Source: JBHIBC01 sp046758905
GTDB lineage: Bacteria; Acidobacteriota; Polarisedimenticolia; Gp22-AA2
Length of the DNA: 52,370 nucleotides
NCBI GenBank assembly: GCA_046758905.1
Contig: JBHIBC010000011.1
Location: 1 to 52,370 of the forward strand
Direction: 5' to 3'
Every line of letters begins with the position of its first letter. Positions within the stretch are counted from its first letter, which is position 1. The notes beneath the pieces were generated by a model that was given only the letters and a program-made list of their open reading frames with translations, was not told the origin of the DNA and did no database searches. A program made the translations under genes and the position numbers. This document shows, piece after piece, positions 9,443 through 17,859 of the stretch.

Positions 9443-9471
9443 TTGACAAAGGGCTGCGGCGACCCTAGGCT
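9443..9471 (+). promoter_or_regulatory. Sigma-70 type promoter of the DUF4388 gene
   Basis: Perfect -35 TTGACA (9443-9448), 17 bp spacer and TAGGCT (9466-9471), which keeps the T, A and final T of the -10 consensus. The start codon ATG 9491 lies 19 nt after the -10, with GAGG in between. Confidence 0.6.
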
Positions 9472-9490
9472 TGCGTGCGTTCGAGGTCTC

Positions 9491-10222
9491 ATGAACGCGA
9501 AGGGTCACGCACGCCAAGGCATCCTCTCCGCGACCACCTTCCCGACGCTCATCTACTCCATCTCGAGTCATCGGAACACGGGCATCCTGACACTGTCGAA
9601 CGAGGGGGTGGAGAAGTCGGTCTACATCCAGGCGGGCAGGCCGGTGTTCGCGAGCTCCAACGACATCGACGATCGCCTCGGGCAGGTGTTCTTCCAGGCG
9701 GGGCGGATCACGTTGGAGGGTCTGCTCGAGGCCGTGGACGCTTCGCTCCGGAGGAGGAAGCGCCTCGGCACCATCCTCGTGGAGCGCGGGCTCATCGAAT
9801 CGGGCGATCTGGTCGAGGGCGTGCGGACGCAGGTCCGGAACATCATCATCGGCCTGTTCCTCTGGAGCACGGGCCGCTACCGGTACGCGGCCGGCCCGCT
9901 CCCGACCGAGGAGGTGATCACCCTCAGGCTGAACGCCGGCCAGCTCGTCCTGGAGGGGATCCGGCAGATCCGCAGCTGGGACCGGATCTGGAAGGCGGTC
10001 GGCGACCTCGACGCCCGCTACTGCGCGGCGCCGGGGGCCTCCGGGGCGAGCCGCGGCCTCCATCTCGCGCCCCAGGAGCGGAGCCTGCTCGAGCACTGCC
10101 GCGAGCCGATCGGCCTGCGAGACCTCTGCCGCGCCTCGCCTATGAGCGACTTCGAGATCTGCCGGCTGCTGTGGGCCCTGCGGACCCTCGGCATCATCAA
10201 CCGGGTGGCGGGGGAAGGCTAG
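9491..10222 (+). CDS. DUF4388 (PATAN-like) domain protein
   Basis: 243 aa, no signal peptide. The N-terminal 120 residues match DUF4388: a strand pair around YSISSHRNTGILTLSNEG, then KSVYIQAGRPVFASSNDIDD and LGQVFFQAGRITLEGLLEAVD, then LGTILVERGLIESGDLVEGV. Such domains are common in Myxococcota and Acidobacteriota signalling proteins, often fused to receiver or winged-helix modules. The C-terminal part (LTAPQERSLLEH-like segment, then ICRLLWALRTLGIINRV) looks like a small winged helix. Start ATG 9491 fits the promoter and GAGG site; an in-frame TTG at 9443 lies inside the -35 box and is unlikely. Likely a cytoplasmic signalling or gliding/polarity accessory protein; specific role unknown. 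Confidence 0.75.
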   Translation: MNAKGHARQGILSATTFPTLIYSISSHRNTGILTLSNEGVEKSVYIQAGRPVFASSNDIDDRLGQVFFQAGRITLEGLLEAVDASLRRRKRLGTILVERGLIESGDLVEGVRTQVRNIIIGLFLWSTGRYRYAAGPLPTEEVITLRLNAGQLVLEGIRQIRSWDRIWKAVGDLDARYCAAPGASGASRGLHLAPQERSLLEHCREPIGLRDLCRASPMSDFEICRLLWALRTLGIINRVAGEG

Positions 10223-10318
10223 GCCCGTCGCCGCCGGGGAAAGGCTCGGGCTCGACCGGCCGCTCCCTCCGGCCGCGCCCGGCGCGCGCCCCGACCCGCC
10301 ACGCACGCCTGCGCGGTA

Positions 10319-10324
10319 TATGAT
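10319..10324 (+). promoter_or_regulatory. Candidate -10 element before the antiporter gene
   Basis: TATGAT (five of six to consensus) in a GC-rich gap, 23 bp before ATG 10348, with GGAGG between them. No good -35 is visible. Confidence 0.35.
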
Positions 10325-10347
10325 GGCCGACCCTCGGAGGTCAGCCG

Positions 10348-12273
10348 ATGCGGCCCCTGATGCTGGCGGATCCGGCGCTGTCCATCGCCATCGCGCTCGC
10401 CGCCGGAGTCCTGGCGCAGTCCCTGGCCCGCCACCTGCGGATCCCGGGGATCGTGCTGCTCCTGGGAGCCGGACTGCTCCTCGGCCCGGACCTGATCGGC
10501 ATCGTCCGACCTGGGAGCCTCGGCATCGGCCTCCAGACCCTGGTGGGGTTCGCCGTCGCGGTCATCCTGTTCGAGGGAGGGATGAACCTCAACCTGCGCC
10601 GGCTGAGACACGAGGCCAGGAGCATCCGCCAGCTGGTGACCCTCGGCGCCCTGGTCACCGCCGTGGGCGGCAGCCTCTGCGCCCGGCTGATCCTCGGCTG
10701 GGGGTGGACCGCGTCGATCCTCTTCGGGACCCTGGTGATCGTGACCGGCCCCACCGTCATCAACCCGCTCCTGCGCCGTCTCCGGATCAACCGCAACCTC
10801 GCCACGGTCCTGGAGGCGGAGGGCGTCCTGGTCGACGCCATCGGCGCGATCCTCGCCGTGGTGGCGCTGGAGGTCGCCATCAGTCCCTCGCGCGGCGCGC
10901 TCGCCTTCGCGGCCTGGGATCTGGTCTCACGCCTCGGGTTCGGGCTGGCGCTCGGCCTCGCGGGCGGCTTGCTCATCGCCTTACTCCTCCGGCCGGAGAG
11001 GGTCGTCCCGGAGGGGCTCGAGAACGTCTTCACGCTCTCGCTGGCGCTGGCCTTCTTCCAGGTGAGCAACGCCGTGCTGCCGGAGACCGGCATCGTCACC
11101 GTCGCCGTCGCCGGAATGGTGGTCGGCAACGTCCGGACGCGGGCGCTCGACGATCTGCGCGAGTTCAAGGAACAGCTGACCGTGCTCCTGATCGGGATGC
11201 TGTTCGTGCTGCTCGCCGCCGACGTGCGGATTGAGGAGGTCGTCTCGCTCGGATGGCCGGGCGTGACGACGGTGCTGGCCCTCATGTTCGTGGTGCGACC
11301 GCTCAACATCCTCATCGGCACGCTCGGCTCGGACCTCAAACTCAGGGAGAAGGCGTTCCTCTCATGGATCGCTCCACGGGGCATCGTGGCGGCGGCGGTC
11401 GCGTCGCTGTTCGCCCAGGCCCTGTCGCGGGAGGGGATCCCGCTCGGCAACGAACTGCGCGCCATGGTCTTTCTGGTGATCGCCGTGACCGTCCCGGCCC
11501 AGGGCCTGACCGGGGGCCTTCTGGCCCGGGCGCTGGGCCTGCGCCGCCCCTCCGACTCCGGCTACGTCGTCCTCGGCGCCAACGAGCTCGGCCGCGCGCT
11601 CGGCCGGGTGCTGCGCGGGTCCGGGCAGGAGGTGGTCCTTCTGGAGTCGAACCCGGACTCGCTGCGCGCGGCCGAGGAGGAAGGGTTTCGCGTCCTGTTC
11701 GGGACCGGCCTCTCCGAGAGCCTGCTGCAGCGGGCCGAGCTCGACGGTCGGGCCGGATGCCTGGCGGTGACGCCGAACGACGGCGTGAACCTCTTGTTCG
11801 CGAGGAGGGCCCGGGAGCAGTTCCGGGTGCCGCGGGCGTGGGTCGCCCTGCGGCACGGTCACCTGTCGGTGACCAAGAAGATGGTCCTGGAGGCCGGCGC
11901 CGCCATCCTGTTCGGCGAGCCGAGAAACCTGGAGCTCTGGACGCTGTGGCTCGAGCGCCGGCAGGCGGCCGTGGAGTGCTGGCGGCTGGCGGGGAAGGAC
12001 GCTCCCGACACCCAGACGCGGCAGATGCACGAGGAGCTCGCGAGCACGATGCTGCCCCTCGCGGTGCGGCGCGGCGGGAAGGTCCTCCCGATGGACCATG
12101 AGACGACCTTCCGCGCCGACGACGAGCTGGTCGCGCTCGTCCTGCAGGAGCGGCGGCCCGAGGTGGCCGAGTGGCTGCGGCTGCGCCGATGGCGGCCGGC
12201 GCCGGAGGAGCCGGCGCCCGAGACGGCCGCGGTACGGAGCGCCCCCCCCTCCCCCGGCCCGGCCGGCGCGTGA
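10348..12273 (+). CDS. CPA1-type Na+/H+ (or K+/H+) antiporter with C-terminal TrkA-N/RCK-like domain
   Basis: 641 aa. Residues 1-395 carry about 12 hydrophobic segments with antiporter hallmarks: HLRIPGIVLLLGAGLLLGPD, FEGGMNLNLRRLR, IVTGPTVINPLLRR, and SWIAPRGIVAAAVASL near 345-360. The middle (YVVLGANELGRALGRVLRG, about 405-425) is a Rossmann segment with GxxxxGR, typical of TrkA-N/RCK nucleotide-binding domains that gate cation transport, and is followed by a TrkA-C-like tail and a disordered Pro/Ala end. It exchanges monovalent cations for protons across the inner membrane; ion preference cannot be read from sequence. Start chosen for GGAGG upstream of ATG. Monocistronic by spacing. Confidence 0.9.
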   Translation: MRPLMLADPALSIAIALAAGVLAQSLARHLRIPGIVLLLGAGLLLGPDLIGIVRPGSLGIGLQTLVGFAVAVILFEGGMNLNLRRLRHEARSIRQLVTLGALVTAVGGSLCARLILGWGWTASILFGTLVIVTGPTVINPLLRRLRINRNLATVLEAEGVLVDAIGAILAVVALEVAISPSRGALAFAAWDLVSRLGFGLALGLAGGLLIALLLRPERVVPEGLENVFTLSLALAFFQVSNAVLPETGIVTVAVAGMVVGNVRTRALDDLREFKEQLTVLLIGMLFVLLAADVRIEEVVSLGWPGVTTVLALMFVVRPLNILIGTLGSDLKLREKAFLSWIAPRGIVAAAVASLFAQALSREGIPLGNELRAMVFLVIAVTVPAQGLTGGLLARALGLRRPSDSGYVVLGANELGRALGRVLRGSGQEVVLLESNPDSLRAAEEEGFRVLFGTGLSESLLQRAELDGRAGCLAVTPNDGVNLLFARRAREQFRVPRAWVALRHGHLSVTKKMVLEAGAAILFGEPRNLELWTLWLERRQAAVECWRLAGKDAPDTQTRQMHEELASTMLPLAVRRGGKVLPMDHETTFRADDELVALVLQERRPEVAEWLRLRRWRPAPEEPAPETAAVRSAPPSPGPAGA

Positions 12274-12318
12274 ATCCCCTCCCCGGCGGCGACCCGTCTC
12301 CCATTGGAGATAATCTGG

Positions 12319-12347
12319 TTGACCCGTGCCCGCTTCCGGAGTATGTG
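12319..12347 (+). promoter_or_regulatory. Weak candidate promoter before the sigma factor gene
   Basis: TTGACC (12319-12324), 17 bp spacer, TATGTG (12342-12347). The -10 lacks the conserved final T. It lies about 93 bp before ATG 12440. Confidence 0.35.
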
Positions 12348-12439
12348 GTGCACGAACCGCTCCCTGACAGCGAGCGTCCCTCAGCTCGGTCCGTTCCTCC
12401 CCCCGGGCCGCGCCGCGACCCCGCGGCGGGGTGGGTCCG

Positions 12440-13180
12440 ATGCAGCCCGAAGAGCTGTTCGCGAGGCACCGCGGCCGCGTGATCGAGATCGCGCGAAGGT
12501 ACAGCCGCTTCGGCGTCCCGCTCGAGGACCTCATCAGCGAAGGTGCCATCGGCCTGCTGGAGGCGGCCCGGCGGTTCGACCGGCGGCGCGGCACCCGATT
12601 CCTCACCTGCGCCACCTACTGGATCCAGAAACGGATCCTCGGCGCCCTCGACCGGCAGATACGTGTGGTGTGCCTGCCCGACTACCGCCTGAAGAAAATG
12701 CGCCGGATGGCGGCGATCGAGCGAACCCTGTCCCAGGAGCTGGGGCGCGGGCCCACGGCCGACGAGGTCGGCGCCCGCCTGCGGCCTCTTCCGGTATGGA
12801 GGCGGACCGGCGGGCAGGTCCGGATCTCGGAGATCCGGATCGATCACGGATCCGGTCCGGCCGGGGAAGGGCCCCGGGAGCTGTCCGACGCCCGCGCGGT
12901 CAGCCCGGAGGAGCGCATGATCTACGACGAGAACTCGTGCCTCGTGCGCGAGGCCCTCGACGTCCTGGACCCGCGCGAGCGGGCCGTGATCGTCGGCCGG
13001 TTCGGGCTCGCCGACGGCCGCATCCGCTCCCTGCGCGAGGTCGGCGCCCGGCTGGGACTCAGCCGCGAGGGGGTCCGCAAGGTGGAGCTGAGCGCCCGTG
13101 CCCGGATCGGCCGCTACCTCGCCGCCCGGCTGGGCGCCGCAGGTGCCCCGCCCCGCCGTCCGCTCCGCAGGACCGTCTGA
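12440..13180 (+). CDS. RNA polymerase sigma-70 family factor
   Basis: 246 aa. Region 2 is clear at residues 1-80: LISEGAIGLLEAARRFD (core binding) and RFLTCATYWIQKRILGAL (region 2.3-2.4, -10 recognition). A short region 3 follows (ERTLSQELGRGPTADEVGARL), then an extended linker, then region 4 at about 170-235 (VLDPRERAVIVGRFGLADG and LREVGARLGLSREGVRKVEL, helix-turn-helix for the -35). This is a group 2/3-like alternative sigma factor and not an ECF factor, since region 3 is present. No anti-sigma gene is adjacent. ATG 12440 is preferred to GTG 12431, though no strong ribosome binding site is visible for either. Confidence 0.9.
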   Translation: MQPEELFARHRGRVIEIARRYSRFGVPLEDLISEGAIGLLEAARRFDRRRGTRFLTCATYWIQKRILGALDRQIRVVCLPDYRLKKMRRMAAIERTLSQELGRGPTADEVGARLRPLPVWRRTGGQVRISEIRIDHGSGPAGEGPRELSDARAVSPEERMIYDENSCLVREALDVLDPRERAVIVGRFGLADGRIRSLREVGARLGLSREGVRKVELSARARIGRYLAARLGAAGAPPRRPLRRTV

Positions 13181-13205
13181 CGCCGCGCCCGCGGCCGGGT
13201 CCGGG

Positions 13206-13229
13206 CTTGCGCCGGCCCTTGCGCCGGCC
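13206..13229 (+). repeat. Two tandem copies of a 12-bp repeat
   Basis: CTTGCGCCGGCC occurs twice in exact head-to-tail order (13206-13217, 13218-13229), directly before a TATAAT box. It may be an operator or simply GC-rich repetition. Confidence 0.6.
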
Positions 13230-13233
13230 GGGC

Positions 13234-13239
13234 TATAAT
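13234..13239 (+). promoter_or_regulatory. Consensus -10 box of the M1 peptidase gene
   Basis: A perfect TATAAT in a stretch otherwise almost free of A and T, 38 bp before ATG 13278. No consensus -35 is found at 16-18 bp; the tandem repeat occupies that place, so activation by a regulator is possible. Confidence 0.5.
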
Positions 13240-13277
13240 GGCCGTGAGGCCGGCGCCTTCCCCCTCGCCCGGAGCCG

Positions 13278-15620
13278 ATGTTGTCGCTGACGAACAGCCC
13301 TCAATCCCGCCGCGTCGGACCCGCTCTCGCGCTGCTGATCGTCGCCGGTTGGCCCGCCGTCGGTTCCGCCCGGGCCTCCGGGGGATCGGACGCTGCGGCG
13401 CCGATCACGAGCCGGGAGCAGATGGAGGCCGTCTTCGATCGGTTCTTCAACCTCGGCCTCGACCTCGAGCACCCCTTAGAGGTGCGGGGGCTGCGGCTGG
13501 TCAGGGACGCGCTGGAGCTCCGGCTCGAGAAGGGGATCGTCTACCTCTCGCATCCGCTCTCGGGCGAGGTGACCGGGGCCCTGTTCATCGGAGAGGGGCG
13601 AATGACGCTGACTCCCCCGAGCCCGATGGAGAGGAAATCGCTCAGGAGGGAGTACGGCGGCGAGACGGTGGACGAGCCCTTCACGGAGGCGATACTGAGG
13701 TTCGACGACGGGACGGATAAGGAGATCCTCGCCGCCGCCGGGCCGGGCCGGGCCGCCGCCGGTGGCCCCGAAAGGCTCTGGAGGGCCCGCAACCGTATCC
13801 TTTACGGCTCCGAGGATCTGCAGATCGACTTCCTGGAGAGCCGAATCAGCGGACTGGGCGGACGGGACTTCTTCCTCGCGGACCTGCACACGCTCCGGCA
13901 GAAATGGATCAGCTTCACCTACAGGGGGCGGAGCAGCCTCGAGGTCTCCCTGGCCCGCGAGCGGGCGACGGGTGCGGCCGGGAAGCGGTGGTACGAGCCG
14001 TGGTGCGTCTTCCACAAGCGGGCCGATTACAACGACGAGGGGTACTACGACCTCATGCCCGAGTCCGACTCCAAGGATCCGGTCGCCCTACGCCACGTCG
14101 AGATGATCGTGGAGATCCCGGACACGAAGACGGTGCGCGTGGACGCGACGAGCCGGGTGGAGGCGCTCGTCGAGGGGGTCCGCGCCGTCCGCTTCGACCT
14201 GGTCAACAACCTCGGCGGTCCCGACTGGGAGGACCAGGCCCGACGGGTGAACGTGGAAGCGGTCGAGGACGGCGACGGAACGCCGCTGCCCCATCTCCAC
14301 AAATGGCACCAGCTCCTCGTCCTTCTGCCCCGCCCGCTGTCGCGGGGAGAGCAGACGCGTATCCGTGTCAGGGCGAGCGAGGACACGATCATCCAGCTCA
14401 CCCCCAAGTCGTACTGGATTTACACCACCTATCCCTGGTTTCCGCAGATCGGCCACGGCGGCGGCCGGTACACCTTCGACTGGACCGTCAAGGTGGCCAA
14501 GCCGATGATGGCCGTCGGGTCGGGCGAGCTGGTGCGCGAGTGGGAGGAGGAGGGCATGAACTGCGGGCGGTGGCGGAGCACCGCGCCGGTCCACTTCGCC
14601 TCCTTCATCTTCGGCGAGTTCAAGGTTACGACGGGGGCCTACCGTCGCGCGCCGCCCGCTTCCGGAGAGGTGGCCCTCCGGCTTTACTCCATCAAGGGCG
14701 GCAGGGTCGCCGCCAAGGGCAAGAAGGAGAACATCCTGTTCAACATCGAGCAGGGACTGAGGAGCTTCGAGGCCATCTTCGGCCCGTTCCCGTACGAGGA
14801 TCTGGACATCGCACAGATGGAGCCGCTGCTCGGCTTCGCCCAGAGCCCGGCCGGCCTCCTGCTCTTGAACTGGGTCATCCGCGGCGGCGGGGGCGGCGGG
14901 ACGGCCGACCAGGTCATCTTCCACGAGCTGGCCCATCAGTGGTGGGGCAACCAGGTCGGCTGGGTCGGTCCCGAGGACGACTGGATCAGCGAGTCCTGGG
15001 CCGAGTACGCCGCCGGCCTCATCACCGAGGGGATCGACAGGAAGAAGTTCCGCGAGAAGCTGCGGGAGTGGAAGAGGGAGGCCCGGCAGGTGGACGCCAA
15101 GGCCACGATCGCCAACGCCTACCACGTCCCGCAGGCCCGGACCGGCCTGCTCTACTCGAAGGGGCCGTACGTCGTGCACATGTTGCGCACCTGGATGGGG
15201 TGGGAGAAGTTCACGCGGCTCACCTCCACCCTGCAGTCGAAATACAAGGATCGGGAGATCAACACCGACACCATCGCCCGGGAGGCGAGCGCCCTCATGG
15301 GATACGACATGTTCCCGTTCTTCGACCAGTGGGTCCGCGATCAGGGGATCCCCACGATCCGTTACAGCTGGTCCGCGAAGGAGGAGCCGGACGGGAGCTT
15401 CCTGGTCACGGTCCGGGCTCGCCAGGAGGACCGGGAGAACTTCAAGTACATGATGGTCCCGGTGTCGCTCGACTTCGGCAAAGGGGATCCGGTCGTGCTC
15501 ATGAAGCCGATCCTGAAGCCCGAGGTGACGATGCAGTTCAGGGCCCCGGCGCGGCCCAGGGAGATCCGGCTCGACGACGAGAACACGCAGCTGGCCGACT
15601 TTATCCGCGTGAGGAACTGA
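13278..15620 (+). CDS. M1-family zinc metallopeptidase (aminopeptidase-like), exported
   Basis: 780 aa. The N-terminus carries a cleavable signal (VGPALALLIVAGWPAVGSARA). The zinc site is intact: HELAH at 549-553 and Glu572 in WISESWAEY, the HExxH-x18-E arrangement of M1 peptidases. The exopeptidase motif GAMEN, which binds the free amino terminus in classical aminopeptidases, is replaced by a segment reading LLGFAQSPAGLLLL (about 20-30 residues before the HELAH). A Tyr after the site for transition-state stabilisation is plausible in NAYHVPQARTGLLYSKGPYV. The first 400 residues are beta-rich and specific to this branch. Likely periplasmic or cell-surface peptidase. ATG 13278 has GGAG upstream. 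Confidence 0.88.
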   Translation: MLSLTNSPQSRRVGPALALLIVAGWPAVGSARASGGSDAAAPITSREQMEAVFDRFFNLGLDLEHPLEVRGLRLVRDALELRLEKGIVYLSHPLSGEVTGALFIGEGRMTLTPPSPMERKSLRREYGGETVDEPFTEAILRFDDGTDKEILAAAGPGRAAAGGPERLWRARNRILYGSEDLQIDFLESRISGLGGRDFFLADLHTLRQKWISFTYRGRSSLEVSLARERATGAAGKRWYEPWCVFHKRADYNDEGYYDLMPESDSKDPVALRHVEMIVEIPDTKTVRVDATSRVEALVEGVRAVRFDLVNNLGGPDWEDQARRVNVEAVEDGDGTPLPHLHKWHQLLVLLPRPLSRGEQTRIRVRASEDTIIQLTPKSYWIYTTYPWFPQIGHGGGRYTFDWTVKVAKPMMAVGSGELVREWEEEGMNCGRWRSTAPVHFASFIFGEFKVTTGAYRRAPPASGEVALRLYSIKGGRVAAKGKKENILFNIEQGLRSFEAIFGPFPYEDLDIAQMEPLLGFAQSPAGLLLLNWVIRGGGGGGTADQVIFHELAHQWWGNQVGWVGPEDDWISESWAEYAAGLITEGIDRKKFREKLREWKREARQVDAKATIANAYHVPQARTGLLYSKGPYVVHMLRTWMGWEKFTRLTSTLQSKYKDREINTDTIAREASALMGYDMFPFFDQWVRDQGIPTIRYSWSAKEEPDGSFLVTVRARQEDRENFKYMMVPVSLDFGKGDPVVLMKPILKPEVTMQFRAPARPREIRLDDENTQLADFIRVRN

Positions 15621-15813
15621 GCGAAGGACATCCCGGACGGGCCTGCCCGCGCGACCTCGCGCCCCCGGGCCGGCACCGTGCGGAGGCTCAGCGAGCCCGG
15701 CCCAGCCTCCAGGTGAAGCCGTCGGCGAGGTTCGCGTGCGTGGAGCCCGCGACGACGTCAAGCGGGACGCCCGGATACAGTGCGTTCCCGGTGAAAAGCG
15801 CGGGAGTCGAATC

Positions 15814-17151
15814 GTGAGGATCCGAGCCGCTGGGCTGGCCACTCTGCTGTGCGCCGCAGGTCTCGGCGGCCTCGCGTCGCCCTCGGCCGCCACGCCGCGC
15901 CCCGAAGACCTGCGGGTCGATCGGGGGCGGATCGAGCGCCACATCCTCAAGCTGTCGAGATTCGGTCGCGATCCGGAGGGCGGCGTGAGCCGGGTCGCTT
16001 ACAGCGAGGCCGACATCGCCGGGCGGGCCTATGTGAAGGACCTCATGCGGCTATCGGGGCTGAAGGTGCGCGTGGACCCCGCGGGGAACATCATCGGCCG
16101 GAGGGAAGGACGCGAGGCCGGCCTCCGGCCCATCCTGTTCGGGTCGCATATCGACTCGGTCCCCGGCGGCGGCAACTACGACGGCGACGTCGGGGTGATC
16201 GGGGCGATCGAGTGCGCCCGCGTGCTCCACGACCGGGGATTCACCACCCGTCACCCGCTGGAGGTCGTCGTGTTCGCGGACGAGGAGGGGGGGCTCGTCG
16301 GCAGCCGGGCCATGATCGGCGACCTGACGGGTGAGGCCCTCGACGTCGTGAGCCACGGCGGCCGAACGGTGCGGGAAGGGCTGCGGGCCATCGGCGGGGA
16401 TCCCGACCGGCTCGGGGAGGCGCGTCGCCGGAAGGGCGAGATCGAGGCCTTCCTGGAGCTGCACATCGAGCAGGGGTCTATCCTCCACGACCGGGGAGTC
16501 CCGATCGGTGTGGTCGAGGGGATCGTGGGGATCAACTGGTGGGACGTGACCATCGAGGGGCTCGCCAATCACGCCGGCACCACGCCGATGAACCGGCGCC
16601 GCGACGCCTTGCTCGCCGCGGCTCACCTCGTCCTGGCGGTCAACCGCGTCGTCACCGGGACGCCGGGCCGGCAGGTCGGCACCGTGGGACGGATCCGCGC
16701 GGAGCCGGGGGCCCCCAACGTCATCCCGGGCCGTGTGGTGATGAGCCTCGAGCTGCGGGACCTGTCCTCCGCGAAGATCGCCGCCGTGTTCGACGCCGTC
16801 CGCGAGCAGGCCCGCGCCATCGAGGAGCGTACGGGCACGACGATCCGTTTCGATCCGATCGACGCCACGGCGGAGCCGGCCCTGACGGACGCGCGGGTAC
16901 GGGACCTCATCGCCGAGTCGGCGCGGGCGCTCGGACTCGACTACACGGTGCTGCCCAGCGGCGCCGGCCACGATGCTCAGGACATGGCCCGCATCGCGCC
17001 GACCGGGATGATCTTCGTGCCCAGCGTCGGCGGCGTCAGCCACTCTCCCGACGAGTTCACCCGCCCCGAGGACATGGCCAACGGCGCCAACGTCCTGCTC
17101 CAGACGATCCTTCGGATCGACGCGGGCGGGCTCGGGGCGTCGCCCCGCTAG
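15814..17151 (+). CDS. M20-family amidohydrolase (N-carbamoyl-L-amino acid hydrolase/allantoate amidohydrolase type), exported
   Basis: 445 aa from GTG 15814, which has GGGAG upstream and gives a signal peptide (RAAGLATLLCAAGLGGLASPSAA); in-frame upstream codons would destroy it. Metal ligands of the family are present: GSHIDSVPGGGNYDGD (His, then bridging Asp), FADEEGG (catalytic Glu plus ligand Glu), LHIEQG (His), and the C-terminal GGVSHSPDEF (His). Family members hydrolyse carbamoyl or ureido amide bonds such as N-carbamoyl amino acids, allantoate or ureidopropionate, usually in the cytoplasm; export is unusual and points to scavenging. The gene ends 18 bp from the convergent hemerythrin-like gene. 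The 193 bp before it contain no recognised gene. Confidence 0.88.
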   Translation: MRIRAAGLATLLCAAGLGGLASPSAATPRPEDLRVDRGRIERHILKLSRFGRDPEGGVSRVAYSEADIAGRAYVKDLMRLSGLKVRVDPAGNIIGRREGREAGLRPILFGSHIDSVPGGGNYDGDVGVIGAIECARVLHDRGFTTRHPLEVVVFADEEGGLVGSRAMIGDLTGEALDVVSHGGRTVREGLRAIGGDPDRLGEARRRKGEIEAFLELHIEQGSILHDRGVPIGVVEGIVGINWWDVTIEGLANHAGTTPMNRRRDALLAAAHLVLAVNRVVTGTPGRQVGTVGRIRAEPGAPNVIPGRVVMSLELRDLSSAKIAAVFDAVREQARAIEERTGTTIRFDPIDATAEPALTDARVRDLIAESARALGLDYTVLPSGAGHDAQDMARIAPTGMIFVPSVGGVSHSPDEFTRPEDMANGANVLLQTILRIDAGGLGASPR

Positions 17152-17169
17152 CGCCGGGCGGGCGCGGGC

Positions 17170-17649
17170 TCAGTCCCCCACTCCGAGGTTCAGGTACTGC
17201 AGCTCCTGGAAGAGCTCGGTCTCCTCATATTCGTGCTGCGCGATCCGGTCGAGGATCGACAGCGTCCAGCGGCGCAGGCGCGGGCTCTCGGGGCTCTTCC
17301 CCTCGGAGTAGATCATCGCCGCCCCGAGGAGCTCCCGCAGCTCGGCCAGGATCCGGTCGTGCTCGTTGCGCAGCATCTTGATGGCGCGGATCGCCGGCGG
17401 GTGCCTGGTCTCGATCTCCTCCAGGAATCCCGACCTCTCCTCCTCCCGGAAGTGGCGGAACACGCTGTCGTGCAGATGGAGCAGGTCACCCGCCAGGGTG
17501 CTGGCCCAGGTGTGGCTGCCCCGCTGACCGATCTCAGGACGCGGCCTGTCGAGGAACCGCTTCATCTCCTTGATGAGGCTGCGCAGCTCGCGGTGCTGCT
17601 CCAGCACGTCGTCGAAGCGCGTATCCGCGCCGATCTTGGTCTCGACCAT
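17170..17649 (-). CDS. Hemerythrin-like domain protein, last gene of the Kor-Hdr operon
   Basis: 159 aa from ATG 17649, set by GGAGG seven bases upstream; the longer frame beginning at 17808 reads through the zinc-ribbon gene. Four helices carry candidate di-iron ligands in the hemerythrin order: LEQHRELRSL, then HDSVFRHFREEE, then RNEHDRILAE, then IAQHEYEETELF. Such proteins bind O2, NO or iron, or sense oxygen and repair iron-sulfur clusters. It lies 11 bp after the zinc-ribbon gene and ends an operon full of oxygen-sensitive Fe-S proteins, so a protective or oxygen-sensing role is likely by context. Confidence 0.85.
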   Translation of the reverse strand: MVETKIGADTRFDDVLEQHRELRSLIKEMKRFLDRPRPEIGQRGSHTWASTLAGDLLHLHDSVFRHFREEERSGFLEEIETRHPPAIRAIKMLRNEHDRILAELRELLGAAMIYSEGKSPESPRLRRWTLSILDRIAQHEYEETELFQELQYLNLGVGD

Positions 17650-17660
17650 GATGCCACCTC

Positions 17661-17828
17661 CTACCCGCCAGTCGCCGGGTCGGGCGCGCCGGCCGCTCTG
17701 GGGCCCGGCCCGGGCCGGACGCTGTTGCTCCCGCACCTCGGGCAGGCCCGCTCGACCACCTGTTTCGGGTCGTACTCCACCGGGAAGCGGTGTCCGCAGC
17801 GCAGACACTCGAAGCTCTTCATGGCCAT
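17661..17828 (-). CDS. Small zinc-ribbon/rubredoxin-like protein
   Basis: 55 aa, too short for usual ORF limits but clearly coding: ATG 17828 follows GGAGAGGAGAG, and the stop is 11 bp before the hemerythrin-like gene. It begins MAMKSFECLRCGHRF and continues to CPRCGSNSVR, so two C-x2-C knuckles are 18 residues apart, which forms one Zn (or Fe) site. The C-terminal 20 residues are Pro/Gly/Ala-rich and probably disordered. It could be an assembly factor or a small electron carrier of the Hdr complex; FmdB-like zinc ribbons are the nearest look-alike. Role inferred only from position between hdrA and the hemerythrin-like gene. Confidence 0.75.
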   Translation of the reverse strand: MAMKSFECLRCGHRFPVEYDPKQVVERACPRCGSNSVRPGPGPRAAGAPDPATGG

Positions 17829-17859
17829 CGCGGCTCTCCTCTCCCCGGGGCCGGAGCGC

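Noticed and set aside
14881..14903. Run of six Gly codons in the M1 peptidase as a possible frameshift site
   Set aside because: The reading frame is continuous and the zinc motif follows at the normal distance; a Gly-rich loop is sufficient explanation.
15688..15812. Minus-strand ORF reading ALYPGVPLDVVAGSTHANLA and TWRLGRAR, possible gene remnant
   Set aside because: Only about 35 residues look protein-like, no start or family, and the frame continues antisense to the M20 signal peptide. Too little to call a pseudogene.
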